A DNA stretch of 50,821 bases from Sphingomonadales bacterium (GTDB taxonomy: Bacteria; Bacteroidota; Bacteroidia; NS11-12g; UBA955), in contig VHBA01000013.1 of the NCBI GenBank assembly GCA_016872175.1, positions 1 to 50,821 on the forward strand, read 5' to 3'. Below the pieces are notes generated by a model. That model did not search any database, was not told the DNA's origin, and worked only from the letters and a program-made list of their open reading frames with translations. Of this stretch, positions 32,667 to 40,916 are shown piece by piece; position 1 is the first letter of the stretch; each line of letters begins with the position of its first letter. Made by a program: the position numbers and the translations under genes.

Positions 32667-33686
32667 TCAATTTTTAAGTATTCCTAAAACAGTTTCCACC
32701 AGCAGGTCACCGTCTTCGGCACTGCCGCGGTGAACCCCCTTAAGCCTAAGATCGAGGTATTTGATTTGTCCGAGTGCCTTTTCCAGGTCGTCCATGTTAT
32801 AATTTCTTGCTGCCAGGCGATAATCTTTCACAAAATAAGGATTTACGCCCAGTTCTGAAGCCATTTCCTGATCGCTTTTACCGGTGAGATAGTGAGCAGA
32901 CACAACCTTGTTAAAAAATCCAAAAAGCACCGGAACAACGCGGTGTATTTCGCCCCTCTCGGCCCTTACGCCCATCTGGTGGGCAATTTGAATACTTCGG
33001 TTAAAATCTTTCATTCCCAAAGCAGACTGTAGCTCAAACACATTGTATTCCCTGTTGAAACCCACCTGCTGCTCTACATGATGCTGCCTAATAAATTCAT
33101 CTTTTACGGTGATGAACATCTTCTCGAGTTCATTGTGAATCAGGGTTAGATCAGCGCCCAACAGATCTACCAGCATATCTACCGCCGCATTGTCAATACT
33201 TCGGCCTTTGAGGTGGCAAAACTGAGGTATCCAGCCCTTCACCTGATAATCGCGCAACTTGTCTGCTGTATAAACAATGCCTTTGGAAATGGCTTTATAC
33301 GTTTTGGTGCGGCTGTCTAACTTGGCGTTTTTAAATGCCAAAACCAAAATGGTGCTAGGCAAAGGAGCCTCGAGATACGGCAAGAGAACATCAATATTTT
33401 CCAGATGCTGTGCCTCTTTTACCACAACAAGCTGATAGTTACTCATCATTGGGTAGCGCCGCACAATTCCGGCCAAATCATTGATTTTTATTTCCTTACC
33501 GTATACAATAGTCTGATTAAAACTGCGTTCAGCCTCGGTAAGCACACCATCTTCAATCATAGCCGTAAGCGCATCTACAAACCAGGTTTCTTCGCCCTGC
33601 AGCAAAATCAAAGGTGCCCAGTCTTTCGCAGCAAATCTTTTGCTCAAACTAAGAAATTGATCGATGTTTCCGGACTGTTTTGCCAT
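32667..33686 (-). CDS. holA: DNA polymerase III subunit delta
   Basis: 339 residues. The delta subunit opens the beta clamp within the clamp-loader complex. The sequence has the N-terminal AAA+-like fold with LILLQGEETWFVDALTAMIEDGV and FNQTIVYGKEI, the middle PSTILVLAFKNAKLDSRTKTYKAI stretch, and the C-terminal collar helices (LELQSALGMKDFNRSIQIAHQMG-type region, LDLRLKGVHRG). No Walker motif is expected in delta. Normal length. It begins 20 bases from the divergent HsdR-N-type gene. Confidence 0.92.
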   Translation of the reverse strand: MAKQSGNIDQFLSLSKRFAAKDWAPLILLQGEETWFVDALTAMIEDGVLTEAERSFNQTIVYGKEIKINDLAGIVRRYPMMSNYQLVVVKEAQHLENIDVLLPYLEAPLPSTILVLAFKNAKLDSRTKTYKAISKGIVYTADKLRDYQVKGWIPQFCHLKGRSIDNAAVDMLVDLLGADLTLIHNELEKMFITVKDEFIRQHHVEQQVGFNREYNVFELQSALGMKDFNRSIQIAHQMGVRAERGEIHRVVPVLFGFFNKVVSAHYLTGKSDQEMASELGVNPYFVKDYRLAARNYNMDDLEKALGQIKYLDLRLKGVHRGSAEDGDLLVETVLGILKN

Positions 33687-33706
33687 TTTGTGCTAATTTC
33701 ACGGCG

Positions 33707-34153
33707 TTGGAAGCGCTTCTTTTCCCCACTTACGAGTTTACGATCCAAACCGCAGAACAAAAAAAGCAGATTTTTGATCCGGTTAGAAAAAAATTTATCC
33801 CCCTGACACCTGAAGAATGGGTAAGACAGCATGTTATCATGCACCTGCACCATCATTATAGTATTGCTTTTTCGCTTATTTCGGTAGAGAGAGAACTCCA
33901 ATTCAACGGGTTGAAAAAACGTTTTGATGTGATGGTTTCCTGTCGCAACAGGCCTTTTGCCTGCCTGGTGGAAGTGAAGGCACCGGAAATAAAACTCACC
34001 ACCGAAACCATACTGCAGGCAGCGGTTTACAATAAATCATACAATTGTTCGTGGCTGTGGGTAACCAATGGCATTCAGCATGCCTGGCTGCTGATTGAAA
34101 ACGGCACCCTCAAACCTGCTGAGGCACCTGTAAACCTTTGTGTTCTACCATAA
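33707..34153 (+). CDS. solitary HsdR N-terminal-type (HSDR_N_2) nuclease-domain protein
   Basis: 148 residues, start TTG 33707 chosen because family members begin just before a 'LxLPxYxF' stretch (here EALLFPTYEF). The core DPVRKKFIPLTPEEWVRQHVIMHL, then FNGLKKRFDVMVSC, then ACLVEVKAPEIKL, then a QAAVYNKSYNCSWLWVTNG stretch matches the HSDR_N_2 family. The PD-(D/E)XK residues D74, E89 and K91 appear intact. No HsdM, HsdS or helicase part is present, so this is not a restriction system. The gene often sits beside holA in Bacteroidota, as here. Its 3' end overlaps the convergent lipoprotein gene by 9 bases. Role unknown. Confidence 0.85.
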   Translation: MEALLFPTYEFTIQTAEQKKQIFDPVRKKFIPLTPEEWVRQHVIMHLHHHYSIAFSLISVERELQFNGLKKRFDVMVSCRNRPFACLVEVKAPEIKLTTETILQAAVYNKSYNCSWLWVTNGIQHAWLLIENGTLKPAEAPVNLCVLP

Positions 34154-34903
34154 ATCCTCGAGCCACTCTTCCCTTCCTGAAGTGAATTTCGCCACCGGAT
34201 CGCAGGCAGCGTTATTGAATGGGTTGAAGTTTATATTCATGGTTTTGGATGCATTGTACCCTTTACCAACCGCAAAACAGGGAAAACATTTGCCTTCGCG
34301 GCTTACTTCATAATGAAATCCTTCCCCAGTACTGATTATTGCGTCAGCAGTCCAGTTGGTTTTGAATTTTGCATTTCTGGTGGTTTGACCTTGAGGATCC
34401 AAATTAATTATGCCGGTCAAATTTATAGGGAATTTTTCTTTGTTAATGCGTAGTTCAGCATTTGCATGAACGGCAATTTCATAAAATGATGAGGAAGTAA
34501 AATTGAGGGTACCGGAAAAGTAAATAGGTCCTTTACTTCCCATCACAGCGAAACTATCTTCGGTCCTGGCTGTCATCAGGCAAGTATCGAGAAAAAAAAT
34601 GCTGCCCGAGTATCCATTTTTTATTAGGCATTTCCCTTTTCTTGTAAGGCCGTCGGCACAAACAACTCCGCTGTTAAAATCAAACCAGATTCCGCTATCG
34701 GTAAGCAAAAGCAATGGCACTGTGGCCCGCGAATTCCCCCAATCTCGCAGTACTTCAGCTGTTGGAATGAATGCATGGCTTGCCAATGCCTGAAACGCAG
34801 TCGCATTGTCTATAGCCGGCTGAAATGAATTGCCAATATCCTCAGTCTTACGGCATCCCAATAACAGTATTGGAAGTGCAATCAATAAAAATGAAAAACG
34901 CAT
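34145..34903 (-). CDS. lipoprotein of unknown function, paralogue of the next upstream gene
   Basis: 252 residues from ATG 34903, giving a lipoprotein signal (MRFSFLLIALPILLLGC). The body is beta-rich with no catalytic motif I recognise. It shares with the neighbouring lipoprotein (34947-35816) a closing block (NINFNPFNNAACDPVAKFTSG here, EIDFDPFNNAACDRTAKALFG there) and a middle block (VCADGLTRKGKCLI here, LCGDGRYRAGKVQI there). The two are tandem paralogues. The shared asparagine- and cysteine-bearing end may be a structural cap. It is the last gene of the minus-strand run. Confidence 0.75.
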   Translation of the reverse strand: MRFSFLLIALPILLLGCRKTEDIGNSFQPAIDNATAFQALASHAFIPTAEVLRDWGNSRATVPLLLLTDSGIWFDFNSGVVCADGLTRKGKCLIKNGYSGSIFFLDTCLMTARTEDSFAVMGSKGPIYFSGTLNFTSSSFYEIAVHANAELRINKEKFPINLTGIINLDPQGQTTRNAKFKTNWTADAIISTGEGFHYEVSREGKCFPCFAVGKGYNASKTMNINFNPFNNAACDPVAKFTSGREEWLEDLW

Positions 34904-34946
34904 CCTACAAAAATACGCCATTCATGTATTTGAATGCATGGTAAAC

Positions 34947-35816
34947 TTAACGAACCGTGAAAGTAACACTGCGGTTGCCGAACAGTGCTTTTGCCGTTCT
35001 ATCGCAGGCAGCATTGTTAAAGGGGTCAAAGTCTATTTCAAGGCTTCTGCTAGCATCTACATTTTTTATGGTAATTACCCCTTTCACAAAAGTGCGGGCA
35101 CAACCCATTTGCAATCTCTTAAGCAGTGGCGATGTAACATTCCATGAATATCCATCGCCCTCGCGGTTAACTCCATTACCACTGCCGGTAACTTCATATT
35201 CGTCGCCCCAGATACCGGGTGTAGTCTGGCCCGAAATCTTGGTCAAATTGCGAATACCGCTGTGGGTGGCCTTTTTGCCATCACTGAATATTAGCTCGCT
35301 GTTGTTCACATTAATTTCAAATGCGTAGATGGCGGTGCGTTTTATTGAAATATCCGTAATAACCTGGGTCATATTGTTACCATCACCACAATAATATTCA
35401 TCTGCTGCTGTAATTTTAATGGTAGCCATGGAACCTACAGATTTATAGGGTTTTGTGAAACCAATTTGAACCTTACCGGCACGGTATCTGCCATCTCCAC
35501 AGAGTTTTCCTTTTGGAGCATTGCTGCTGAGTGGACCGAAATCAATTTCATACAGTTTTACGGAATTTTGGGTATCAATAACCGTAATTGTGGCTCCGGA
35601 AGGAACCACAGTAGATTGCATGCTGCTCTCATTTATGTCATCGGAAAGGTCAAACAAGCTGGCAGCTTCTGTTTCTGATGATGCAAAATCTTCGGCACTG
35701 GTAATGTTATCGCGGTCTTGTTTCAGCTTACCACAGGCGGTAAAACCCAGTAAAATGCATACACCGCAAAGCATTAAAGTAGCCGTAAACGAATGTTTTT
35801 TTATGGTTTTTATCAT
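34947..35816 (-). CDS. lipoprotein of unknown function, first of a tandem pair
   Basis: 289 residues from ATG 35816, with signal and lipobox LLGFTAC. An acidic linker (SAEDFASSETEAASLFDLSDD) precedes beta-rich sequence containing LCGDGRYRAGKVQIGFTKPYKSVGSMATI, a Gly-Asn-rich stretch (GSGNGVNREGDGYSWNV), and the FNNAACD block shared with the following gene. A frame open to 35858 adds residues before the signal and is not used. Predicted to be lipid-anchored and outside the cytoplasm. No homologous family of known function is recognised. Confidence 0.75.
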   Translation of the reverse strand: MIKTIKKHSFTATLMLCGVCILLGFTACGKLKQDRDNITSAEDFASSETEAASLFDLSDDINESSMQSTVVPSGATITVIDTQNSVKLYEIDFGPLSSNAPKGKLCGDGRYRAGKVQIGFTKPYKSVGSMATIKITAADEYYCGDGNNMTQVITDISIKRTAIYAFEINVNNSELIFSDGKKATHSGIRNLTKISGQTTPGIWGDEYEVTGSGNGVNREGDGYSWNVTSPLLKRLQMGCARTFVKGVITIKNVDASRSLEIDFDPFNNAACDRTAKALFGNRSVTFTVR

Positions 35817-35864
35817 TGCAATACCATTGAATACAAATAAATCACCCATTACCCCCAAATTGTT

Positions 35865-37052
35865 TTACTTATTGAGTAAATCAATAATAATACGGCATGT
35901 TTTCACGATTTCATCTTCTGTTATACTTAGCGGCGGTGCAATGCGTAATGCATTCGGTGCATACAAAAACCAATCGGTAAAAATGCCGTCGTTGAGTGCA
36001 CCCAAAATGAGCTTTTTACAGGTTTGCTCACTATCCAGGTGAGCGGCTAATAACAAGCCCATACCCTCAACCCTATGTATTTTAGGGTGCTGCAGATGCT
36101 TCCTGAACAACTTTTCTTTTTCGGTGATATGAAAATGCTGAAGGTTTTCAGCGGTAATATTGACCGCTGCCGCTGATGCAGCACAACAAACAGGATGACC
36201 ACCAAACGTAGTAATGTGCCCCAAAACCGGGTTTTCCGAGAGGCATTGCATGTGTTCCTTCGATGCAATGAAAGCCCCCATGGGCATTCCGCCGCCCAGG
36301 GCTTTTCCTAAGACGAGAATATCAGGCACTATGCCATATTGTTCGAACGCAAACATGGTTCCAGTGCGCCCCATGCCTGTCTGAATTTCATCGACAATCA
36401 TCAGGGCACCTGTGCGGTTGCAAAATTCACGCACTGCATGCACATATTCCGTAGAGAGCACAAATGAGCCCCGTTCTGCCTGTATAAGCTCGAGCACAAC
36501 TGCAGCAGGAGGCTCAGCCATATTTTGCAACGCATCGATATTGTCGGCTTCTATAAAGTGAATATTGGGCAATAATGGACGGTATGCTCCACTGTAATAT
36601 TCATTGCTCATAAGACTCAAGGCGCCCTGAGTACCTCCATGATAGGCATTAATTTGAGCCACAAACGCTGACCTTCCGGTGAATCGTCTGGCCAGTTTCA
36701 TGGCGCCTTCTATGGCCTCACTGCCTGAATTTACAAAATAGAAATTATCAAGTTGCGGTGGTAAAACATTGCCAAGTGCTTGCGCCAGCTGCACCTGCGG
36801 CGACTGCACCACTTCCCCGTACACCATTAGGTGCATATATTTATCCAGCTGCGTATGAATAGCTTCAAGTACTTTGGGATGCCTGTGCCCAAGCGAAGAA
36901 ACAGAAATCCCTGAAATCAAATCCAGGTATTTTTTGCCTGTGGCATCATACAAATAATGGCCTTCTGCCCGCTCAATCTCCAGCAACAGCGGTGCATCGC
37001 TCGTTTGTGCGAGATGATGTAAAAAAAATTGTCGGTTACCGATGTGCGGCAT
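35865..37052 (-). CDS. class III pyridoxal-phosphate aminotransferase
   Basis: 395 residues, full length for the aspartate aminotransferase/acetylornithine-aminotransferase-like class III family. The PLP lysine is K250 in ILVLGKALGGGMPMGAF; the DEIQTGMGRTG block carries D221, and Gly/Ser phosphate contacts lie in NSGSEAIEGAMKLARRF. The preferred substrate (ornithine, lysine, acetylornithine, diaminobutyrate or another) cannot be told from this. It starts 12 bases after the aroK stop, within the minus-strand run. Confidence 0.85.
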   Translation of the reverse strand: MPHIGNRQFFLHHLAQTSDAPLLLEIERAEGHYLYDATGKKYLDLISGISVSSLGHRHPKVLEAIHTQLDKYMHLMVYGEVVQSPQVQLAQALGNVLPPQLDNFYFVNSGSEAIEGAMKLARRFTGRSAFVAQINAYHGGTQGALSLMSNEYYSGAYRPLLPNIHFIEADNIDALQNMAEPPAAVVLELIQAERGSFVLSTEYVHAVREFCNRTGALMIVDEIQTGMGRTGTMFAFEQYGIVPDILVLGKALGGGMPMGAFIASKEHMQCLSENPVLGHITTFGGHPVCCAASAAAVNITAENLQHFHITEKEKLFRKHLQHPKIHRVEGMGLLLAAHLDSEQTCKKLILGALNDGIFTDWFLYAPNALRIAPPLSITEDEIVKTCRIIIDLLNK

Positions 37053-37064
37053 GAAAACCTGCTG

Positions 37065-37574
37065 TTAGTATATGGAAAGCAAACGATCCAGTGAGCGGAA
37101 AAACTGCTCGGTAGGTTCATTGCGGTTCCAGATGACCTTGGCTCTGCTGTAGTAGGGCCTTCTTTTTTCATTAAGGTCAGAAATTTGCTTATGCAGGCTT
37201 TTGTCCTGGGACAGCAATGGCCGTTCAATATGGCTTTCTTCCAGTCTTCTCTCTATCTCGGCAAGTTCTGTATTGAGGTAAACCGTGAGTCCATTTATGC
37301 TCATGTTTTCCATGTTATTGTCCCATACAGGTGTTCCGCCACCGCAACTCACGACGCACTGTTTATATGAAAATGTAACGTGTAAATATTTCTGCTCTAT
37401 TTTCCTGAAACCCTCCTCACCGAGTTCTTCAAAAATTTGAGGAATACTTTTTTTCTCATTTTTTTCAATGAGTTCGTCCAAATCAACAAAATCCCATCCC
37501 ATTTTGTGAGACAGCCATTTTCCTGTGTGGCTTTTGCCTGACGCGGGCAACCCTAAGAGATAAATTTTATCCAT
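37065..37574 (-). CDS. aroK: shikimate kinase
   Basis: 169 residues from ATG 37574; the frame open to 37628 adds a non-family N-terminus. Phosphorylates shikimate at the 3-hydroxyl in aromatic amino acid synthesis. The P-loop is GLPASGKSHTG, followed by a DxD-type metal and substrate stretch (DFVDLDELIEK), the shikimate-contacting GEEGFRKIE, the CGGGTPVW glycine triplet, and a lid region with ERPLL. Normal length. It overlaps the ABC permease stop by 8 bases and is therefore probably translated from the same mRNA as that gene. Confidence 0.93.
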   Translation of the reverse strand: MDKIYLLGLPASGKSHTGKWLSHKMGWDFVDLDELIEKNEKKSIPQIFEELGEEGFRKIEQKYLHVTFSYKQCVVSCGGGTPVWDNNMENMSINGLTVYLNTELAEIERRLEESHIERPLLSQDKSLHKQISDLNEKRRPYYSRAKVIWNRNEPTEQFFRSLDRLLSIY

Positions 37575-38622
37575 GACGCAAACGGGGATCGAGCCAAATA
37601 TAGCACATCTCTGTGATAAGATTGACAAAAAAGAAAATTATTGCCGTAAAAAGTACGGATCCCATGATTACGGGAAGATCTGAATTTTGGAGAGCATCGA
37701 TGGCTACTTTTCCCAAGCCTTTCCAGTTGAAAATATATTCTGTAAAAAAAGAGCCTGCAAGCAAACTGCTCAACCAGCCTCCAATGGATGTAACCAGTGG
37801 ATTTACCGCATTGGGAAATGCATGTAACCAGATTACTTTCCACTCAGTCAGTCCCTTGGCACGGGCCGTGCGGATATAATCCTGATAAAGCACATCCACC
37901 ATGGTATTTCGGGTAAGTTGAATAAAAACTGCCAAGGGTCTTAATCCCAGTGCCACAGCAGGTAAAATTAGATTTTTCCATGCCAGATAACGGCCTTCGC
38001 CCATGGGATCAACTTCCCAAAGACTACCGGTCATTTCCAGCCCTGTGTATTGTTTCCAAACATAACCAAAAAGCCAGGCAATGAGCATGGCGCTGAAAAA
38101 TGCGGGAAGTGAAATACCTGCTGCTGATAATGCTACGATAGAATTGTCAAAGACAGTGCCTCTTTTAATTGCAGACAACACGCCCAGTGGAATTCCCAGT
38201 GCAAGTGCAAACAGTAAGGCTGAGAATGCAAGCACCATGGTTCCGGTGAAAGCCTCAGCAATGATGCCCGAAACAGGTTTTTTATTTTGGAAACTTGTTC
38301 GGAGGTAAGGTGCTTTCAAAATCAAGGTTCCTGATTCCATACTGGCCACCTTTACCCCACCCGTCTGATTGGGTCTTTGACTGCCAGCGGGATACCATGA
38401 AACAGGAGAAAGATCGTTGATGTAAAAAACCAACTGCTTCCATTTGGGCTGATCCAGACCAAGGTCCCTGATGATAGCATCGGTAGTGGCTTTATCACTG
38501 CGCTGTCCGGAAAGGATTTGCTCCGGAGACGGTAAAATCATAAACAGGCTAAAGATAAAAAGCAGTAAACCAAATAAAACTGCCAGCAGGAATTTGATTT
38601 TACCGACAATGAACGCCCTCAT
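37567..38622 (-). CDS. ABC transporter permease, DppB/OppB type (peptide/nickel family)
   Basis: 351 residues. An N-terminal membrane helix (FLLAVLFGLLLFIFSLFMILP) and a periplasmic loop (about 30-120) precede five more helices and the EAA-type cytoplasmic loop (YIRTARAKGLTEWKVIWLHAFPNAVNP), the contact with the ATPase. The end (TEMCYIWLDPRLRHG) matches DppB-like permeases. No second permease, ATPase or binding protein is nearby, so it is an orphan here. Its ATG overlaps the stop of the BT_3928-like gene (ATGA) and its own stop overlaps aroK. Confidence 0.9.
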   Translation of the reverse strand: MRAFIVGKIKFLLAVLFGLLLFIFSLFMILPSPEQILSGQRSDKATTDAIIRDLGLDQPKWKQLVFYINDLSPVSWYPAGSQRPNQTGGVKVASMESGTLILKAPYLRTSFQNKKPVSGIIAEAFTGTMVLAFSALLFALALGIPLGVLSAIKRGTVFDNSIVALSAAGISLPAFFSAMLIAWLFGYVWKQYTGLEMTGSLWEVDPMGEGRYLAWKNLILPAVALGLRPLAVFIQLTRNTMVDVLYQDYIRTARAKGLTEWKVIWLHAFPNAVNPLVTSIGGWLSSLLAGSFFTEYIFNWKGLGKVAIDALQNSDLPVIMGSVLFTAIIFFFVNLITEMCYIWLDPRLRHG

Positions 38623-40220
38623 TTAGAGGTTAGTTTTTGTAATTTACTGGTAGATGGCAGATTCCTTCCGCTCCATTTGGCTAAGACAACGGCATCTTTG
38701 AACAGATAGAGCGTGGGATTATAACGCGCCAGCGTCATCAGCATTTTCTGATCGGCCGAAAGAAAGGTAAATGGAAGTTTTTGTGCCTTAACATAAGCTG
38801 CCGATGGCTCAGCACTGCTCGCTGTTACAGGGTAAAAGGCTACCTTATTTCGCTTAGACCAGTTGAATATTTCACTAATTTCAGGATTAGCTCCATTATA
38901 CCCTTTATCGGTGTATGTAAAAACCCAAAGCAACTTATAACCTTTGCTAAGGATAAAACTATCCTTCAAATCAGCGCCAGTGCGCGGATCTGAAATAGCA
39001 AAGTCATGTATAGGGCTTTTGTAACCTTCAATAATAATTTTGTCTATTCTCCGTCTGAATTTCCATCTTTCTTTTTCAAACTTCTCATACCCATCCGTGT
39101 ATTCTTTTGTGGTAACACTTACACTGTCTTTGCCTTTTTCCAATACAAAAAGCATTTGAACACTGTCAGACGCGCGCATTCCTCTCGGAATTTCAGTCAT
39201 GATTTTATGAATATCATTGCCGGGTTTGTAAGGCAGAAAATCCCATAAAGGAAGATACAGGTAACATAACCATCCAAAGGCGGCAGAAAGCAAGCTAATT
39301 ACCCCCATGAACTTCCAGCCGAAGCCTTTGCTAAACCATGGTTTAATGTATGATCTGCCAAAAACAATAATCAAGATAAGGCCACTGAGAATTACATCTT
39401 TGAAAAAGGACTCTTTGGGTTTCAATTTGATAAAATCTCCAAAGCAACCGCAATCTGTAACTTTATTAAAAATCCATGAATACCAGGTAAGGAAAGTGAA
39501 GAAAACGATGAGGAGCAGCATGGACAAGGAGGTAAATGTGATACTCCAGCCCACCAACAATGCAAAACCCAAAATTACCTCCAGGGCACAAAATGCAACC
39601 GACAGATACAAGCTGTATTTCTTGTTGGACAGGAAGAACCCGTGCAGTGCACCTTCTTTCTTAACGTAAGGCTCCAGTTGAAGATCTGTTTTAAATACAT
39701 CACTGTGGCTGCTTTCAAAGTGGACATCTTTCTGGTAGATGGTTTTGCCGGCTACTACACACCTTACTACCGCCATAGATTTGGACCCTGAATCCTGAGC
39801 TTGTAAGGCGATTTCACCTGCCGGCAATTTTTTGTAGGTAGCATTGAGTTTGAGATTATAAGTTCTGCGAGGTGCTTTGGGCTTATTTCTTTTGCCTTTT
39901 TTTTCTACGCTTGTTAGAGCAGAGTCTTTGGTAACTGCAGAATCTGGGATGGCAACTGCAGACTCGCTGTTAACCTGAATATTCAGGGGTGCAGTTTTGT
40001 CTGAACTGAACAATGGGTAACTTGTTTGCAGTAAAAGCTTGGCTCCGTCCAGCAACTGAATATGCAAGGAATCTTGTTTTTGTGCAACATCTGCAGCAAA
40101 AACATCGAAGTATTCATTGAGTTTGATGGCAAAACCACTGGGGTCATTCAATTTCACCATTCCGGAAAAAATGAAGAGCAAAGCGGTAAAAACGCGTGAT
40201 ATCTGAACGACTATTCTCAT
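38619..40220 (-). CDS. BT_3928-like membrane protein: DoxX/MauE-type helices plus C-terminal domain
   Basis: 533 residues. The N-terminal helix with FSGMVKLNDPSGFAIKLNEYF is the signature of DoxX/MauE-type redox membrane proteins. Three to four further helices follow near 205-315, and a cysteine pair lies in VTDCGCFGDFIKLKP (about 262), a motif of MauE-like thiol partners. A large C-terminal soluble domain (about 340-530) resembles a thioredoxin-like fold (GYKLLWVFTYTDKGY, ... PTLYLFKD) but without a CxxC pair. A Ser/Ala/Lys-rich segment (about 90-120) interrupts the loop after the first helix. ATGA overlaps link it to DUF1599 before and the permease after. Role unproven. Confidence 0.8.
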   Translation of the reverse strand: MRIVVQISRVFTALLFIFSGMVKLNDPSGFAIKLNEYFDVFAADVAQKQDSLHIQLLDGAKLLLQTSYPLFSSDKTAPLNIQVNSESAVAIPDSAVTKDSALTSVEKKGKRNKPKAPRRTYNLKLNATYKKLPAGEIALQAQDSGSKSMAVVRCVVAGKTIYQKDVHFESSHSDVFKTDLQLEPYVKKEGALHGFFLSNKKYSLYLSVAFCALEVILGFALLVGWSITFTSLSMLLLIVFFTFLTWYSWIFNKVTDCGCFGDFIKLKPKESFFKDVILSGLILIIVFGRSYIKPWFSKGFGWKFMGVISLLSAAFGWLCYLYLPLWDFLPYKPGNDIHKIMTEIPRGMRASDSVQMLFVLEKGKDSVSVTTKEYTDGYEKFEKERWKFRRRIDKIIIEGYKSPIHDFAISDPRTGADLKDSFILSKGYKLLWVFTYTDKGYNGANPEISEIFNWSKRNKVAFYPVTASSAEPSAAYVKAQKLPFTFLSADQKMLMTLARYNPTLYLFKDAVVLAKWSGRNLPSTSKLQKLTSK

Positions 40221-40792
40221 TGTTCCTGCATTCTGATTAAGGCAAAAATAGCATAATTAATAATATCCTGATAATTTGCCGAAACACCTTCACTGGCGAT
40301 GGTTTTACCGGCGTTATCCTCAATCTGTTTGATACGGGCAATTTTTACAAGTATTAGGTCTGTAAAACTGCTAACCCGCATATCGCGCCAAGCTTCACCG
40401 TAGTCGGTATTCTTCATTAGCATGAGGTCACAGGTCAAATGGGTGTGGTAATCATAAAGTTCCAGGATTTCTTTGATATCGTCGGTATCGTGCTTTTCAT
40501 CTAAAAGCTGCAATTGTATAAGCGCAATAATGCTGTAGTTAATAATTCCCATGAATTCCCCTTCAATATCCTCTCCCACCAGATTCTTCCCGCTGATTTC
40601 AATATTGCGTATGCGTTGTGCTTTTATAGAAATCTGGTCGGTGATGCTTTGGGGCCGGAATACCCGCCATGAAGTGCCATAATCCGTGTTTTTTTTCTCG
40701 AAAATATTTCTGCAAATGTGCAGAATGGCATTGTATTGTTCACGGGTTTTTTCCATCTCCTGAGTATGTTGCGAATTTAAAGCTTCAGCCAT
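40217..40792 (-). CDS. DUF1599 (nucleotide modification-associated domain 1) protein, internally duplicated
   Basis: 191 residues from ATG 40792 (a TTG 15 bases upstream is less likely). Two tandem copies of one module are plain: KNTDYGTSWRVFRPQSITDQISIKAQRIRNIE... ending IEGEFMGIINYSIIALIQL, and KNTDYGEAWRDMRVSSFTDLILVKIARIKQIE... ending ANYQDIINYAIFALIRM. This is the DUF1599 architecture. The related phage domain is linked to DNA base modification, but the bacterial chromosomal form has no proven activity. It heads a run in which each gene touches the next (ATGA into the BT_3928-like gene). Confidence 0.88.
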   Translation of the reverse strand: MAEALNSQHTQEMEKTREQYNAILHICRNIFEKKNTDYGTSWRVFRPQSITDQISIKAQRIRNIEISGKNLVGEDIEGEFMGIINYSIIALIQLQLLDEKHDTDDIKEILELYDYHTHLTCDLMLMKNTDYGEAWRDMRVSSFTDLILVKIARIKQIEDNAGKTIASEGVSANYQDIINYAIFALIRMQEQ

Positions 40793-40916
40793 GCATTTAT
40801 TAATCAATTTTTAGGCCAATTTATTCACATGTCAGGGCTTTGACAAAATATTCTATTAAAAATTTGCTATTTTGGATTTTTCTTCGTATATTTAATAAAT
40901 AAACTTTTTGATAATT

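Noticed and set aside
33680-34153. Part of a type I restriction-modification system
   Set aside because: Only the HsdR N-terminal-type domain is present; there is no helicase domain, HsdM or HsdS nearby, and holA linkage points to a chromosomal role.
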